Positions 18,380-27,389 of a DNA stretch of 64,000 bases are shown here, one piece after another. The translations under genes were made by a program, and so were the position numbers. Each line of letters begins with the position of its first letter. The first letter of the stretch is position 1. The stretch comes from Bartonella tamiae Th239 (lineage in GTDB: Bacteria > Pseudomonadota > Alphaproteobacteria > Rhizobiales > Rhizobiaceae): the NCBI RefSeq assembly GCF_000278275.1, contig NZ_JH725147.1:244288-308287 (forward strand), read 5' to 3'. The notes under the pieces were generated by a model. It had not been told where the DNA came from and did no database searches. It saw nothing but the letters and a program-made list of their open reading frames with translations.

Positions 18380-19244
18380 ATCATTGACAAAAACAGACAT
18401 ACGCAAAAATGACAATGATCAAACCAGAACCGTCATTCCTAATATTTTAACAATTGCAGGGACGGATCCCTCTGGTGGTGCAGGTATGCAAGCCGATATT
18501 AAAACTTTTTCTGCAATGAAAACCTATGCTATGAGTGTGGTAACAGCAGTCGTTGCACAAAATACAACGGGTGTGCGTGCATTTGAGGCGTTAGATGCCT
18601 CTTTTGTAAGTGATCAAATTGATGCCGTCTTTGAAGATGTTGCCGTGGATGCTGTAAAAATTGGCATGATTGCTAATATTAAAATTGCCCAAAAAATTGC
18701 CGAACGCCTTATATACCATCAAGCAAAAAATATTGTTCTTGATCCAGTTATGGTCGCTAAAAGTGGTGATCTTCTCCTTGAAGAGGATGCCATAGTATTC
18801 ATTCGTGAAATTTTAGTTCCTATGGCCGCTATTATCACACCTAATCTTCCAGAAGCTTCTGTTTTGCTGAATATAAAACCGCAATGGTCATTTGATGAAA
18901 TGCGCCAGCAAGTGCCCAAATTGCTCGAACTTCAATGTCGTTCTGTTCTTTTAAAAGGTGGACATCTTAAAACAAGAACCAGTCCTGATATTTTTGGTGA
19001 CAAACATGGTCTGATTGAATTAGAAGCCGAGCGTGTTATCACTCAAAATGATCACGGAACAGGGTGTACCTTATCTGCAGCTATTGCAGCACTTTTACCA
19101 ACAACGCCATTAGTCGATAGTGTACGTCTTGCTAAAAATTATATAACGGATGCTCTTAAAGCTTCTCATGAGTTACATGTTGGACATGGGCATGGTCCCG
19201 TTCATCATTTTTATCACTTATGGAAAAATGGCCAAATTTTTTGA
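18363..19244 (+). CDS. thiD: Hydroxymethylpyrimidine/phosphomethylpyrimidine kinase
   Basis: ThiD phosphorylates hydroxymethylpyrimidine twice to supply the pyrimidine half of thiamine. The 293-residue ribokinase-fold protein has TIAGTDPSGGAGMQADIKTFSA, VTAVVAQNTTGV, the DPVMVAKSGD loop, and the anion-hole motif HGTGCTLSAAIAA near the C-terminus. About 25 residues precede the usual family start, so the true start may be downstream, but this ATG is the only one close to the core with a purine-rich upstream (GGAAAACG). It overlaps the secreted-protein gene by 17 bases. No TPP riboswitch is visible. Confidence 0.93.
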   Translation: MTIQVESLTKTDIRKNDNDQTRTVIPNILTIAGTDPSGGAGMQADIKTFSAMKTYAMSVVTAVVAQNTTGVRAFEALDASFVSDQIDAVFEDVAVDAVKIGMIANIKIAQKIAERLIYHQAKNIVLDPVMVAKSGDLLLEEDAIVFIREILVPMAAIITPNLPEASVLLNIKPQWSFDEMRQQVPKLLELQCRSVLLKGGHLKTRTSPDIFGDKHGLIELEAERVITQNDHGTGCTLSAAIAALLPTTPLVDSVRLAKNYITDALKASHELHVGHGHGPVHHFYHLWKNGQIF

Positions 19245-19544
19245 TACGCTTGGAATTAAAAAGCATTTGCTGTGATTTAAACCCAATAAATTTTATCAAA
19301 GCTCAAGAAAAAATTGATGAGAGAAAAAGAAAAGAGGCAGCAAAATATCACTATTTTTAAGGATTATCGCCAAATTTAGTCGTCAGAATTTTCCATATTC
19401 AAAAGACATAAAAATAGCTTCAATCTGCATGTCAAAAAATTCAATCGAATGATTGATCCACTTATCGCTTTCTTTCTTGCTTATTTTTACTGTTTATTCC
19501 ATTTTAACAAAATCAGGAGGGCTATAGCTTAAAAAATCGATCTT
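19245..19544. other. Gene-free interval between convergent genes
   Basis: These 300 bases separate thiD from the broken GlxA-type regulator. I see no open frame of note, no RNA gene and no clear terminator. Confidence 0.5.
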
Positions 19545-20530
19545 TTAAGCGCTTGGAGAAATTCCCAAATGCTTATGAAAAACACGACGAAAAGTTTCTT
19601 CACTGCCAAAACTACAAAGCACGACAATCTGTTTCATTGTCTTTTTACTTTCAAGATAGTGACGCGCGTCTTCAACACGTATAAGTGCAATCGCTTTGGC
19701 AGGACTATAGCCCGTAATTCTGCTATAATGACGATAAAAACTGCGTTCACTCATGTTCATTTTTTGCGCAAGAATCGAGAGCGTTAAAGGTTTGGACAGA
19801 TTTTCCTTAATCCATTCGTTCAGTCTATTAAATCGTTCATCTTCACTTGATAAATCGAGCAGTGTGCTGAATTGGCTTTGCCCTCCCGGGCGACGTAAAT
19901 AAACAACCAATTGGCGGGCAATCGCTTTTGCCATAGCAAAACCAAGATCTTCCTCTATCATTGCAAGCGCCATATCAATACCAGAAGTAATGCCAGCCGA
20001 TGTCCATATTTTGTCTGAGCGCACAAAAATTGCATCGTCTTTCCAGTCTACTTTTGGATATTTTTCCTTAAATTCTTTTAACCGATGCCAATGGGATGTC
20101 GCTTGTTTCCCATCAAGCAATTTTGCGCTTGCTAATAAGCTTGCACCGCTACACACTGAGGCGGTTCTTCTGGTTGAAAAATGAATGTGTGTTAACCAGT
20201 CTAAAATTTGACAATCACAACAAACTGTATCTATTCCCATCCCGCCACTAATGATCACTGTATCAATTTTTTAGGGGCGTTTTCTATCTTAAGACAATTT
20301 AAAACCAAACCACTCGTTGTTTTAATTGAAGTGCTTCGCGCGAGTATATGAAGTGTATAGGCAGGATTATTTGGATGGCAAAAATCATTCGCCGTCGCAA
20401 AAACCTGTAAAGGTCCTGTAATATCCAAAATTTGACTATCATCAAACGCAAATATCGCAATAACGCGGCTTTTTCCTGATGGAAGACAGAAAAATGGCAT
20501 AAATTGCGGGATCTTTGGCATCAACAACAC
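19545..20530 (-). pseudogene. GlxA-family AraC-type transcriptional regulator, broken by a one-base frameshift
   Basis: The intact gene would encode a protein of about 328 residues: an N-terminal DJ-1/PfpI-like domain (IAIFAFDDSQILDITGPLQVF onward) and a C-terminal AraC helix-turn-helix domain (LSILAQKMNMSERSFYRHYSRITGYSPAKAI...). The N-terminal frame reads ...IENAPKKLIQ then stops, while the correct continuation, KIDTVIISGGMGIDTV, is in another frame. Restoring one A in the six-A run (minus strand, 20267-20272) joins the two. The C-terminal part could be translated alone from a GTG at 20258 but would lack the sensor. Either a real mutation or a homopolymer sequencing error would explain this. 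Confidence 0.8.
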
Positions 20531-20583
20531 ACTATAAAGACTATAATTGCAACATATAATAAAACATTAAAAGGAGAAAACTT

Positions 20584-21266
20584 ATGTCATTACAAGTTGG
20601 AATTTTATCTTTCCGCAAATGCAATTGCTAGATTTTGCTGGACCTTACGATGTCTTTACCACCTCAAATCACATCACTGTTCATCTTATTGGTGAAACAT
20701 TAGAGCCGATTAAAACAACCAACCATATTCGTCTTAATCCGCAATTTGATTGCAACACCGTTCCCAAACTTGATATTTTATGTATCCCCGGTGGAAAAGG
20801 TGTGAACGCATTACTTGAAAATGAAACTGTTCTCAAATTTATTCAATCACAAGCGCAAACCACACATTATATTTCATCTATTTGCACAGGCTCATTGGTG
20901 CTTGGTGCTGCTGGTGTTTTAAAGGGGTATAAAGCCACATCGCATTGGTCGGCAGTTGAATATCTACCCTATTTTAGTGCAATACCAAAAAATGATCGCG
21001 TTGTTATCGATAAAAATATCATCACAGCAGGCGGTATAACAGCAGGTATTGATTTTGGTTTGTTCATTATTCAACATTTAATAAGTCTTGAAGAAGCTCA
21101 AAAAGTTCAACTCATATTACAATATGACCCGCATCCCCCATTAGATTGTGGAACGCCCGAAAAGGCACCACAAAATATTGTCAAAGATTTAAAAACACCT
21201 AACTTTATTAATGATCAAAGCAAACGCATTGCTGAATTATTTAAGAAAAATCATGAAACGCTTTAA
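20584..21266 (+). pseudogene. DJ-1/PfpI (isonitrile hydratase-like) protein with a one-base frameshift near its start
   Basis: The gene starts at an ATG with a proper AAGGAG ribosome site and reads MSLQVGILSF before going out of frame and stopping at 20629. The continuation QMQLLDFAGPYDVFTTS... lies in another frame and is intact to 21266 (215 residues from an internal ATG at 20619). One missing base at about 20605-20613 explains the split. The remaining domain has the nucleophile-elbow motif SICTGSLVLGAAGVLKG and the TSHW motif. Reinitiation at 20619 would give a protein lacking the first beta strand. It is divergent from the GlxA pseudogene. Confidence 0.75.
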
Positions 21267-21300
21267 AGCGAAAAAAATAAAAGCGCATTTTCTTATTTTG

Positions 21301-21344
21301 TTAAAAGTGCAGGGATGGGTTCAATAACAATCCTGCACTTTTAA
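21301..21344. terminator. Bidirectional terminator hairpin
   Basis: TTAAAAGTGCAGG and CCTGCACTTTTAA are perfect 13-base complements separated by 18 bases. The stem carries T-rich tails on both strands, fitting its position between the convergent DJ-1-type pseudogene and gldA. Confidence 0.75.
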
Positions 21345-21355
21345 CACATGTGTCT

Positions 21356-22438
21356 TTAACTTTTTCGAGCCTTGCCAAGAGCATCCGCCGCCCGTAATGC
21401 GTTAAAGACATCCTCAGCTGTTATGTTACCACTTTCATTATGAATGGTTTCGCCCTCAACCGTTGCAGCTTTTGCAGCACTCATCAACGCCTCATCACTC
21501 ACATCACCAAGGCCAATACCAGCCAATGTGGTTGGTAAATGGATCGCTTCACAAAAATCATAAATGGTCGCGATCATATCAGCATCTTTATCTGTTAATA
21601 TCAAAGAAGCTAAAACACCAATTGTTACCTTTTCACCATGCCAATAATGGTGCGTTTCAGGCAATGTGGTTAAACCATTATGAATAGCGTGACAGGCGGC
21701 CAAACCACCGCTTTCAAAACCAACACCTGAAAGAAGCGTATTGGCCTCAATAATTTTTTCTAATGCAGGTGTAAGAATACCTGCAGCGCAAGATTGATAT
21801 GCAAGCTCGCCGTAATCCAACAAAGTATCAAAACACATTCGTGCCAGACCGTAGGCTGCATTTGATCCTAAACGACCTGTCATATTGCTTGCATGAGAAA
21901 CACGACATGCTTCAGCTTCAAACCACGTTGCTAATGCATCGCCCATACCAGAAGCTAAAAAACGAACAGGCGCTTTTGCTATCACTTGAGTGTCAACAAG
22001 CACAAGATCTGGATTTTTTGGCAAGAAAAGATACCGATCAAATTCACCCTTACAAGTATAAATAACCGATAAAGCACTACAAGGTGCATCACTTGATGCG
22101 AGTGTTGGAGCAATCACAACTGGCACTTTCAAAGTATAAGCCACAGCTTTGGCTGTATCTAATGTTTTACCGCCGCCAATACCTGCAACAACATTTATTC
22201 CTTCATTCTTTGCCAGTCGGTTAATCTCCTCATCACTGCATTCCCCCTTAAAGTTTTCGATGATCGCTTCAACTTTATCACCTAAACCATTTTGAACATT
22301 TGTACAGTATTGTTGCGTTACAAATGGATCTTGCAATAACAGCACTTTTTTACCAAATCGTGCCAATTCTTCACCAAGCAAAGACCATGCATGAGGACCT
22401 TGAATATAACGTGAGGGAAATATCGTTGTTGTGATCAT
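21356..22438 (-). CDS. gldA: Glycerol dehydrogenase
   Basis: GldA oxidises glycerol to dihydroxyacetone with NAD+. The 360-residue group III iron-type alcohol dehydrogenase shows the NAD-binding GIGGGKTLDTAKAVA, then APTLASSDAPCSALSVIY, the metal-ligand region SGMGDALATWFEAEAC and the His residues of GGLAACHAIHNGLT and THHYWHGEKV. These ASSDAPCSALSVIY and HHYWHGEKV segments are specific for GldA within the superfamily. It lies 87 bases downstream of the DASS symporter gene on the same strand. A role in uptake-linked carbon use is inference. Confidence 0.92.
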   Translation of the reverse strand: MITTTIFPSRYIQGPHAWSLLGEELARFGKKVLLLQDPFVTQQYCTNVQNGLGDKVEAIIENFKGECSDEEINRLAKNEGINVVAGIGGGKTLDTAKAVAYTLKVPVVIAPTLASSDAPCSALSVIYTCKGEFDRYLFLPKNPDLVLVDTQVIAKAPVRFLASGMGDALATWFEAEACRVSHASNMTGRLGSNAAYGLARMCFDTLLDYGELAYQSCAAGILTPALEKIIEANTLLSGVGFESGGLAACHAIHNGLTTLPETHHYWHGEKVTIGVLASLILTDKDADMIATIYDFCEAIHLPTTLAGIGLGDVSDEALMSAAKAATVEGETIHNESGNITAEDVFNALRAADALGKARKS

Positions 22439-22525
22439 AACGTTGCCCTTTTTTAAATCTTATTAAAGATGTTTTATTCAACAACGCATTGATGATCATT
22501 ATATTCTTAATTTAAGGTCTTTTTC

Positions 22526-24028
22526 TCACCAATAGCCGAGAACCTTCCACCATATGCCACCTATTATAGCAAAAATAAGAATATTAACAACACTCATGAT
22601 AAAGCCTACACCCCACCATCGACCTAAACTCACAAAACCAGAGTTAAAAATTATAGGCGATGTTCCTGTTCCATAATGCGTAAGACACATCATAATGGCT
22701 GATGATGCCGCCATAAGAAACATATATAGATTGATATAAGAGGCTGGAATAAGATGCACACCAACATTAAGAAATGCCAGCATCATAGCGCTAATATGTG
22801 CCGTAGTGCTCGCAAATGCGTAATGAGCATAAAGAAATGTTAAAATCAGAACAGCCATAACAAATGGCCAGCTCATACCACTATGTTCAATAGCCACCAT
22901 CAAACCATCAGAAAACCATGAAACGATACCTAACTTATTTAATTCGTTCGCCAGCATAACCAACGCACCAAACCAAATCAGTGTATCCCATGCGCTTTTT
23001 TCTTTAATGACATCATCCCATGTTAATGTACCGCATACTAATAAAATAACCAAACCGATAAAGGCGACAGCAGTTGGATTAAAAACAAAACGCTGCCCAA
23101 ACAGCGCTGCTGGCACACCCGCCCATAATAAAAGCATGATAAGAAATGTCATAAGCATGACAATTTCCTTACCTTGAATGGGGCCAAGATTTTCAATTTC
23201 CTTTTTTGCATATTTAATTGCATTTGGTGTTGTTTTAAGTTGCGGAGGTGACATCCAATAAATCACAAGCGGCATAACCAACATGGCAACAACACCAGGA
23301 ATCAACATAGACAAAGCCCAAGCACTCCAAGAAAGAGAGAGATTTTGATTTGTCGCTTGGGCGATATAATTGACAACAAGCGGGTTCGGTGCCGTTGCCG
23401 TTATAAACATTGCGGAACTGATAGGGTTGGCATGATAATTGACAAGAGCCAAATATGTACCAACCTTACCTTGTGTACCTTTTTCAGGATCGGATTGGAA
23501 AGCATGGGCAATTGAGCGCATAATAGGATGCATAATCGCGCCTCCTCTGGCGGTATTGCTGGGCGTAAAAGGTGCAATAAACATTTCGCACAAAGCCAAT
23601 CCATAACCAATTCCAAGAGTTTTTTTGCCTAACGCTGCGATAAAATAAAACCCTATACGCATGCCTAATCCAGTTTTAATCAAACCACGGGAGACAAAAA
23701 TAGAAATAACGATCAACCATATTAATGTACTGTTCATAGCCCCAAGCGCATCAGCAACAGCTTCACTGGAAGTTGATGAAGTTACTTTGGAAACCATGAC
23801 AACAGTAATGGCGATGATCGACATTGCGCCAATCGGCATCACTTTTAGGATAATGCCAAGAATTGTTGCAATAAAAATTGCAACGAAATGCCATGCTTCA
23901 GGTGTTAAGCCATCAGGTTTCGGAAAAAGATAAAACGCGCAAAAGACGATAACACATAAAATCCCAGGAACGATACGAAAGGGAAAAAAAGCCGAGATTT
24001 TTTGATAATATGTTTTGACTTTTTGCAT
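22526..24028 (-). CDS. DASS-family sodium/anion (dicarboxylate or tricarboxylate) symporter
   Basis: This 500-residue membrane protein has roughly a dozen hydrophobic helices and DASS/SLC13 hallmarks: FTPSNTARGGAIMHPIM (substrate and Na+ site 1), ITATAPNPLVVNYIA, and the second-site Ser-Ala-Thr and TGTSP pattern FASTTAHISAM and THYGTGTSPIIF. The CitT/2-oxoglutarate-malate translocator branch fits best. Which organic anion is carried cannot be told. Placement before gldA suggests a shared carbon-uptake unit, but the 87-base gap leaves this open. Confidence 0.88.
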   Translation of the reverse strand: MQKVKTYYQKISAFFPFRIVPGILCVIVFCAFYLFPKPDGLTPEAWHFVAIFIATILGIILKVMPIGAMSIIAITVVMVSKVTSSTSSEAVADALGAMNSTLIWLIVISIFVSRGLIKTGLGMRIGFYFIAALGKKTLGIGYGLALCEMFIAPFTPSNTARGGAIMHPIMRSIAHAFQSDPEKGTQGKVGTYLALVNYHANPISSAMFITATAPNPLVVNYIAQATNQNLSLSWSAWALSMLIPGVVAMLVMPLVIYWMSPPQLKTTPNAIKYAKKEIENLGPIQGKEIVMLMTFLIMLLLWAGVPAALFGQRFVFNPTAVAFIGLVILLVCGTLTWDDVIKEKSAWDTLIWFGALVMLANELNKLGIVSWFSDGLMVAIEHSGMSWPFVMAVLILTFLYAHYAFASTTAHISAMMLAFLNVGVHLIPASYINLYMFLMAASSAIMMCLTHYGTGTSPIIFNSGFVSLGRWWGVGFIMSVVNILIFAIIGGIWWKVLGYW

Positions 24029-24081
24029 AATGTATATCCCTTCATGATCAAAATTTAAGACGAGTCAAAGCGATCAAGTCT

Positions 24082-24107
24082 AAAAGATGATAAAAGTTTC
24101 ATCTTTT
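24082..24107 (-). terminator. Hairpin downstream of yagU
   Basis: AAAAGATGA and TCATCTTTT form a nine-pair stem with an eight-base loop. On the minus strand it follows the yagU stop codon by about 130 bases and precedes the DASS gene, but the T tract is only the end of the stem. It may terminate yagU transcripts or be a leader hairpin of the symporter gene. Confidence 0.4.
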
Positions 24108-24236
24108 GACAAAATGTATCATTCGGGGCGCCAAACCATTATATTTGGTTTTATTGGCTTAACATCCACGTTTTAAAAGATATCAATATGGTGTTAAGGG
24201 ATACATTTTTTCTTTGCACCCCTTCATTATATAATT

Positions 24237-24767
24237 TTACGAAAATTCCGGATCAGGTAATTTCGTCATACGATTGCGAAGATCACGACGGAAAATTTCA
24301 ATTGTCCAAGCCCAGATAAGGTGGCCAAAACTTTCAGAAAATAATTCATCTTTTGGAAGATCCCAGATAGGTGGTGCCCATCCGCCCCCTGGCAAAACGA
24401 TACCATGAAAAGCGATTGTCACAATAACACCAAAAGCCAGACCTTGCCATAATTTTACACGGGGAAAAATTTCTGCCGCCAAGCAATAAACAATAGCAAA
24501 AACAATTGAAAATAAATAATGAACGCCCGAAACACCCCAATTTATAATATGATCAGAATAGTGATAAATCATATTGGTGGTATCAATACCAAAACTCTTT
24601 AAAACTTCCGCAGGAGGAATTGCTCTGTCAGGAAGTCTAGGGGGAAAGACACCTTCTGTCCCTGATTTTACGAAACCCGAAACAATACCGCCGCCAATTC
24701 CTGCAATAAAAGCAGCAAAATACCTTCTGTTCATAGCATTTGTTCGTTCAAATAATTGTTTTAACAC
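24237..24767 (-). CDS. yagU: YagU-like inner-membrane protein (DUF1440)
   Basis: The 176-residue protein matches the E. coli YagU pattern along its length: NRRYFAAFIAGIGGGIVSGFVKSGTE, PPRLPDRAIPP, a HYLFSIVFAIVYCLAAEIFPRVKLWQGLAFG helix pair, DLP and FGHLIWAWTIEIFRRDLRNRMT. YagU contributes to acid resistance in E. coli by an unknown route. Three or four membrane helices are visible. Start is a GTG at 24767 with AGGAAAC six bases upstream; an internal ATG at 24734 is an alternative. The ribosome site lies inside the 20-base tandem duplication at 24771-24810. Confidence 0.85.
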   Translation of the reverse strand: MLKQLFERTNAMNRRYFAAFIAGIGGGIVSGFVKSGTEGVFPPRLPDRAIPPAEVLKSFGIDTTNMIYHYSDHIINWGVSGVHYLFSIVFAIVYCLAAEIFPRVKLWQGLAFGVIVTIAFHGIVLPGGGWAPPIWDLPKDELFSESFGHLIWAWTIEIFRRDLRNRMTKLPDPEFS

Positions 24768-24770
24768 AAT

Positions 24771-24810
24771 GTTTCCTATCTTTTTACATTGTTTCCTATC
24801 TTTTTACATT
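24771..24810. repeat. Perfect tandem duplication, two 20-base units
   Basis: The unit GTTTCCTATCTTTTTACATT occurs twice head-to-tail (24771-24790 and 24791-24810). Read with yagU, each unit carries an AGGAAAC ribosome-site-like element, so only the gene-proximal copy is positioned for use. Confidence 0.95.
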
Positions 24811-25208
24811 CTGTAATTGATTACCATGCGTAAACTGACAGCTCAAAACAATTTTTTTTTATCGAAAGAACCTAAACAAAAATATCTTAAATTGCCCAAT
24901 AAATTTTGTAGTGAGTAAACTAAAATTTTTTCCTACCAATATAAATTTTTTTCATTAAAGAAATTTGAGCAGGTCATGTCATGAACAAGAAGTTTTTTTA
25001 AAAATAACATATGCGTTGAAATTTTATATCTTTTTTAAAAAGATTTTAAATATAATGGGATTTATAAAATACATTTTATTTCAAAGGAAATTTTTATAAT
25101 GCACTTGCAAAGTATAAGATTTTTTAAACAAAATCTTGCAAAACTTTTTTTGATAATAAGACTGCCTGTTAACAGCCCTATCTTATTGAAGAGATTTGAA
25201 AAAATTAA
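24811..25208. other. AT-rich gene-free interval between yagU and the tRNA
   Basis: About 400 bases with long A and T runs and no credible open frame. It should hold the minus-strand promoter of yagU. The T-run immediately 3' of the tRNA (TTAATTTTTTC on the minus strand) probably ends the tRNA transcript. Confidence 0.5.
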
Positions 25209-25283
25209 TGGAGCGGGCGAAGGGATTCGAACCCTCGACCCCAACCTTGGCAAGGTTGTGCTCTACCCCTGAGCTACACCCGC
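25209..25283 (-). tRNA. tRNA-Gly (anticodon GCC)
   Basis: The minus strand folds into a full cloverleaf of 75 bases including an encoded CCA: acceptor GCGGGTG/CGCCCGC with discriminator T, D arm GCTC...GAGC, anticodon arm CAACC-TTGCCAA-GGTTG giving anticodon GCC, variable loop, and T arm GAGGG-TTCGAAT-CCCTT (one G-T pair). It reads GGC and GGT glycine codons. No other tRNA is adjacent. Confidence 0.97.
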
Positions 25284-25470
25284 TCACACATGTGAAACAT
25301 TCAACAGTGTTTCAATCGGTGCCTATATGACCTAACATCGCACCGATTGCAACATAAAAAATAAAATTATTAAAAATTTCTATTTTTAAGATAGGAAAAA
25401 GCCGAGAAATATTGATTTCCATCACGCGCTTCAATAAAGCTGATAAGGTTTTTATTATGGGAGATTGAAA

Positions 25471-26433
25471 ATGCGTCGATTGATTTTAATGATATTGACA
25501 GTTTTAACATGCACAGGACTTTCTTTTGCCGCTGAAAAAGAAACCGTAAAAGTGGCGATAACTCAGATTGTGGCGCATCCTGCTTTGGATGCGGTACGTA
25601 AGGGTGTAGAAGATATTTTAGAAAAAGAGGGGTATAAAAATGGTGATAATCTGATTCTCACTTTTCAATCTGCCCAAGGCAATATTACCACAGCAACACA
25701 AATTGCACGCCAATTTGTCGGCAATCAACCAGATGTTATTGTAGCGATTGCTACGCCTTCTGCCCAAACAATGCTGGCGGCTACAAAACAAATACCTATC
25801 GTTTTTTCAGCCGTTTCAGACCCCGTAGAAGCCAAATTGGTGAAACAAAATGTAAAACCGGGTGGCAATGTTACCGGAGTCTCTGATAGATCACCGGTGG
25901 AAGAGCATTTAAAACTTTTAAGAGAAATAAAACCTGACCTAAAAAAACTTGGATATCTTTATAATTCTGCTGAAGCCAATTCAGTCTCAACATTAAAAGT
26001 TTTACAAGATCTTGCTCAAAAAGAAAATATTGAAATTATTCCTTCGGCTGCTCCCAAATCTTCAGATGTACAAGCTGCCACACGCGCACTTGTTGGCAAA
26101 GTTGATATGATTTATGTACCAACAGACAATACAATTATTGCTGTTCTTGAGGGAGCAACAAAGGTCGCATCTGAAACACAAACACCTCTTTTTACAGCTG
26201 ATGCAAGCTCAATAGGACGGGGGCCTTTTGCTGCGCAAGGGATCAATTATTACGATGCTGGCATTGAAACAGGTCATTTGGTTGTTAAAATTCTTAAAGG
26301 CGAAAAACCCGGTAATCTTGATGTGGTTACACCAAAAGCGCGTAATATTTCAATTGATATGGATGCTGCAAAAAAAATGGCCCTAACTATTCCGCAATAC
26401 ATTCTTAATCGTGCAACTAAAATCAATGAATAA
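25471..26433 (+). CDS. ABC transporter substrate-binding protein, TrpX/ABC_sub_bind family
   Basis: This 320-residue periplasmic protein has a signal peptide (MRRLILMILTVLTCTGLSFAA) and the ABC_sub_bind pattern: VAITQIVAHPALDAVRKGVEDIL, DVIVAIATPSAQTML, PIVFSAVSDPVEAKLV, GGNVTGVSD, and DMIYVPTDNTI. Relatives supply tryptophan or tyrosine importers, and some nucleoside-like systems; the ligand here is unknown. The ATG at 25471 follows GGGAGA by seven bases. It begins a three-gene importer operon. Confidence 0.9.
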   Translation: MRRLILMILTVLTCTGLSFAAEKETVKVAITQIVAHPALDAVRKGVEDILEKEGYKNGDNLILTFQSAQGNITTATQIARQFVGNQPDVIVAIATPSAQTMLAATKQIPIVFSAVSDPVEAKLVKQNVKPGGNVTGVSDRSPVEEHLKLLREIKPDLKKLGYLYNSAEANSVSTLKVLQDLAQKENIEIIPSAAPKSSDVQAATRALVGKVDMIYVPTDNTIIAVLEGATKVASETQTPLFTADASSIGRGPFAAQGINYYDAGIETGHLVVKILKGEKPGNLDVVTPKARNISIDMDAAKKMALTIPQYILNRATKINE

Positions 26434-26454
26434 ATAAAAGGAACCGGCATCATC

Positions 26455-26496
26455 ATGACGGCAAAAGATACAATAAAAAACGGGTTCACGCGATGA
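26455..26496 (+). CDS. Possible 13-residue leader ORF coupled to the permease start
   Basis: ATG at 26455 opens a 13-codon frame (MTAKDTIKNGFTR) whose TGA overlaps the permease ATG (ATGA). An AAAGGA element lies 12 bases before this ATG, while the permease ATG has no ribosome site of its own. Translational coupling through this frame is plausible. It may instead be a spacer that happens to be open. Confidence 0.3.
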   Translation: MTAKDTIKNGFTR

Positions 26497-27389
26497 CTAT
26501 GTTTGCTTTTACTGGTGCTGTAGAGCTTGGATTGGTTTATGCTTTTGTTGCTATTGGCGTTTATCTGTCATTTCGTATTCTTGATTTTCCTGATCTTACG
26601 GTTGATGGCTCATTTCTTCTTGGCTCAACAGTATGCGGCGTTATGATATTATCTGGTTTCAATCCATGGCTTGCCATGTTTTTTGCACTTTGTGCGGGTA
26701 TGGTTGCAGGTTTGGTTACAGCTATGCTTAATCTTCAATTTGGTATTTTAAATCTGCTCGCCTCCATTTTAACCATGTCTGCTCTTTACACGGTAAACTT
26801 GCGCATTATGGGAATTATGGGTGTTTCTAATGTCAATTTGGGTCTTGCTGATACGGCCTTAACACCTTTTTACGGGCTTTTTGGTCTATCGGATATGTTT
26901 ATCAGACCAATTTTTGTCGGCGGTGTTGTTTTGATTGTTGCCTTTTTATTATGGCGTTTTCTTGAAAGTGAAATGGGACTTGCTATGCGTGCTACGGGTA
27001 AAAATCCACGTATGGCAAAAGCACAAGGAGTTAAAACTGCATTGCTTGTTTATTTTGGTATGGGATTATCAAATGCTCTTGTTGCACTCGGTGGTTCCCT
27101 TTATATTCAAACAGCTATTGCTACAGATATTACAGGCGGTGCAGGCACCATTGTTTTTGGTCTTGCTGCGGTTATTATTGGGGAAACATTATTTCGAACG
27201 CGCAATCTATTCTTCATCATCATCAGCTGTATTGCTGGGTCCGTGCTTTATCGCATTGCCGTGCAATTTGCTTTTGAAGGAAGCAGTCTTGGGATCAATA
27301 CATCAACAGATCTACAACTCATTACCGCATTGCTTGTGGTTTTAACGCTTGTTTTGCCACGCTATTTAGGGTCAAAAAAACATGATTGA
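26493..27389 (+). CDS. ABC transporter permease, TrpY-like
   Basis: This 298-residue protein has eight to nine hydrophobic helices and belongs to the BPD_transp_2 (branched-chain amino-acid type) permease fold: FRILDFPDLTVDGSFLLGSTV at the N-terminus, the cytoplasmic coupling segment GLAMRATGKNPRMAKAQGV, and GAGTIVFGLAAVIIGETLF. These segments are characteristic of permeases that pair with ABC_sub_bind proteins. Translation start is taken at ATG 26493, with ATG 26499 possible. The gene overlaps the downstream ATPase by eight bases. Confidence 0.9.
   Translation: MTMFAFTGAVELGLVYAFVAIGVYLSFRILDFPDLTVDGSFLLGSTVCGVMILSGFNPWLAMFFALCAGMVAGLVTAMLNLQFGILNLLASILTMSALYTVNLRIMGIMGVSNVNLGLADTALTPFYGLFGLSDMFIRPIFVGGVVLIVAFLLWRFLESEMGLAMRATGKNPRMAKAQGVKTALLVYFGMGLSNALVALGGSLYIQTAIATDITGGAGTIVFGLAAVIIGETLFRTRNLFFIIISCIAGSVLYRIAVQFAFEGSSLGINTSTDLQLITALLVVLTLVLPRYLGSKKHD

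Noticed and set aside
17820..18440. TPP riboswitch for thiD
   Set aside because: No CTGAGA or ACCTGAT-like core before the secreted-protein gene or thiD.
25062..25253. Minus-strand open frame MPRLGSRVRIPSPAP... of 63 codons
   Set aside because: It is the well-known false frame that arises when a tRNA gene (here tRNA-Gly) is translated; no gene.
25293..25314. Inverted repeat TGAAACA...TGTTTCA beside the tRNA, considered as a second parS site
   Set aside because: The halves are separated by eight unrelated bases and the CACGTG centre is missing; it is a plain inverted repeat.
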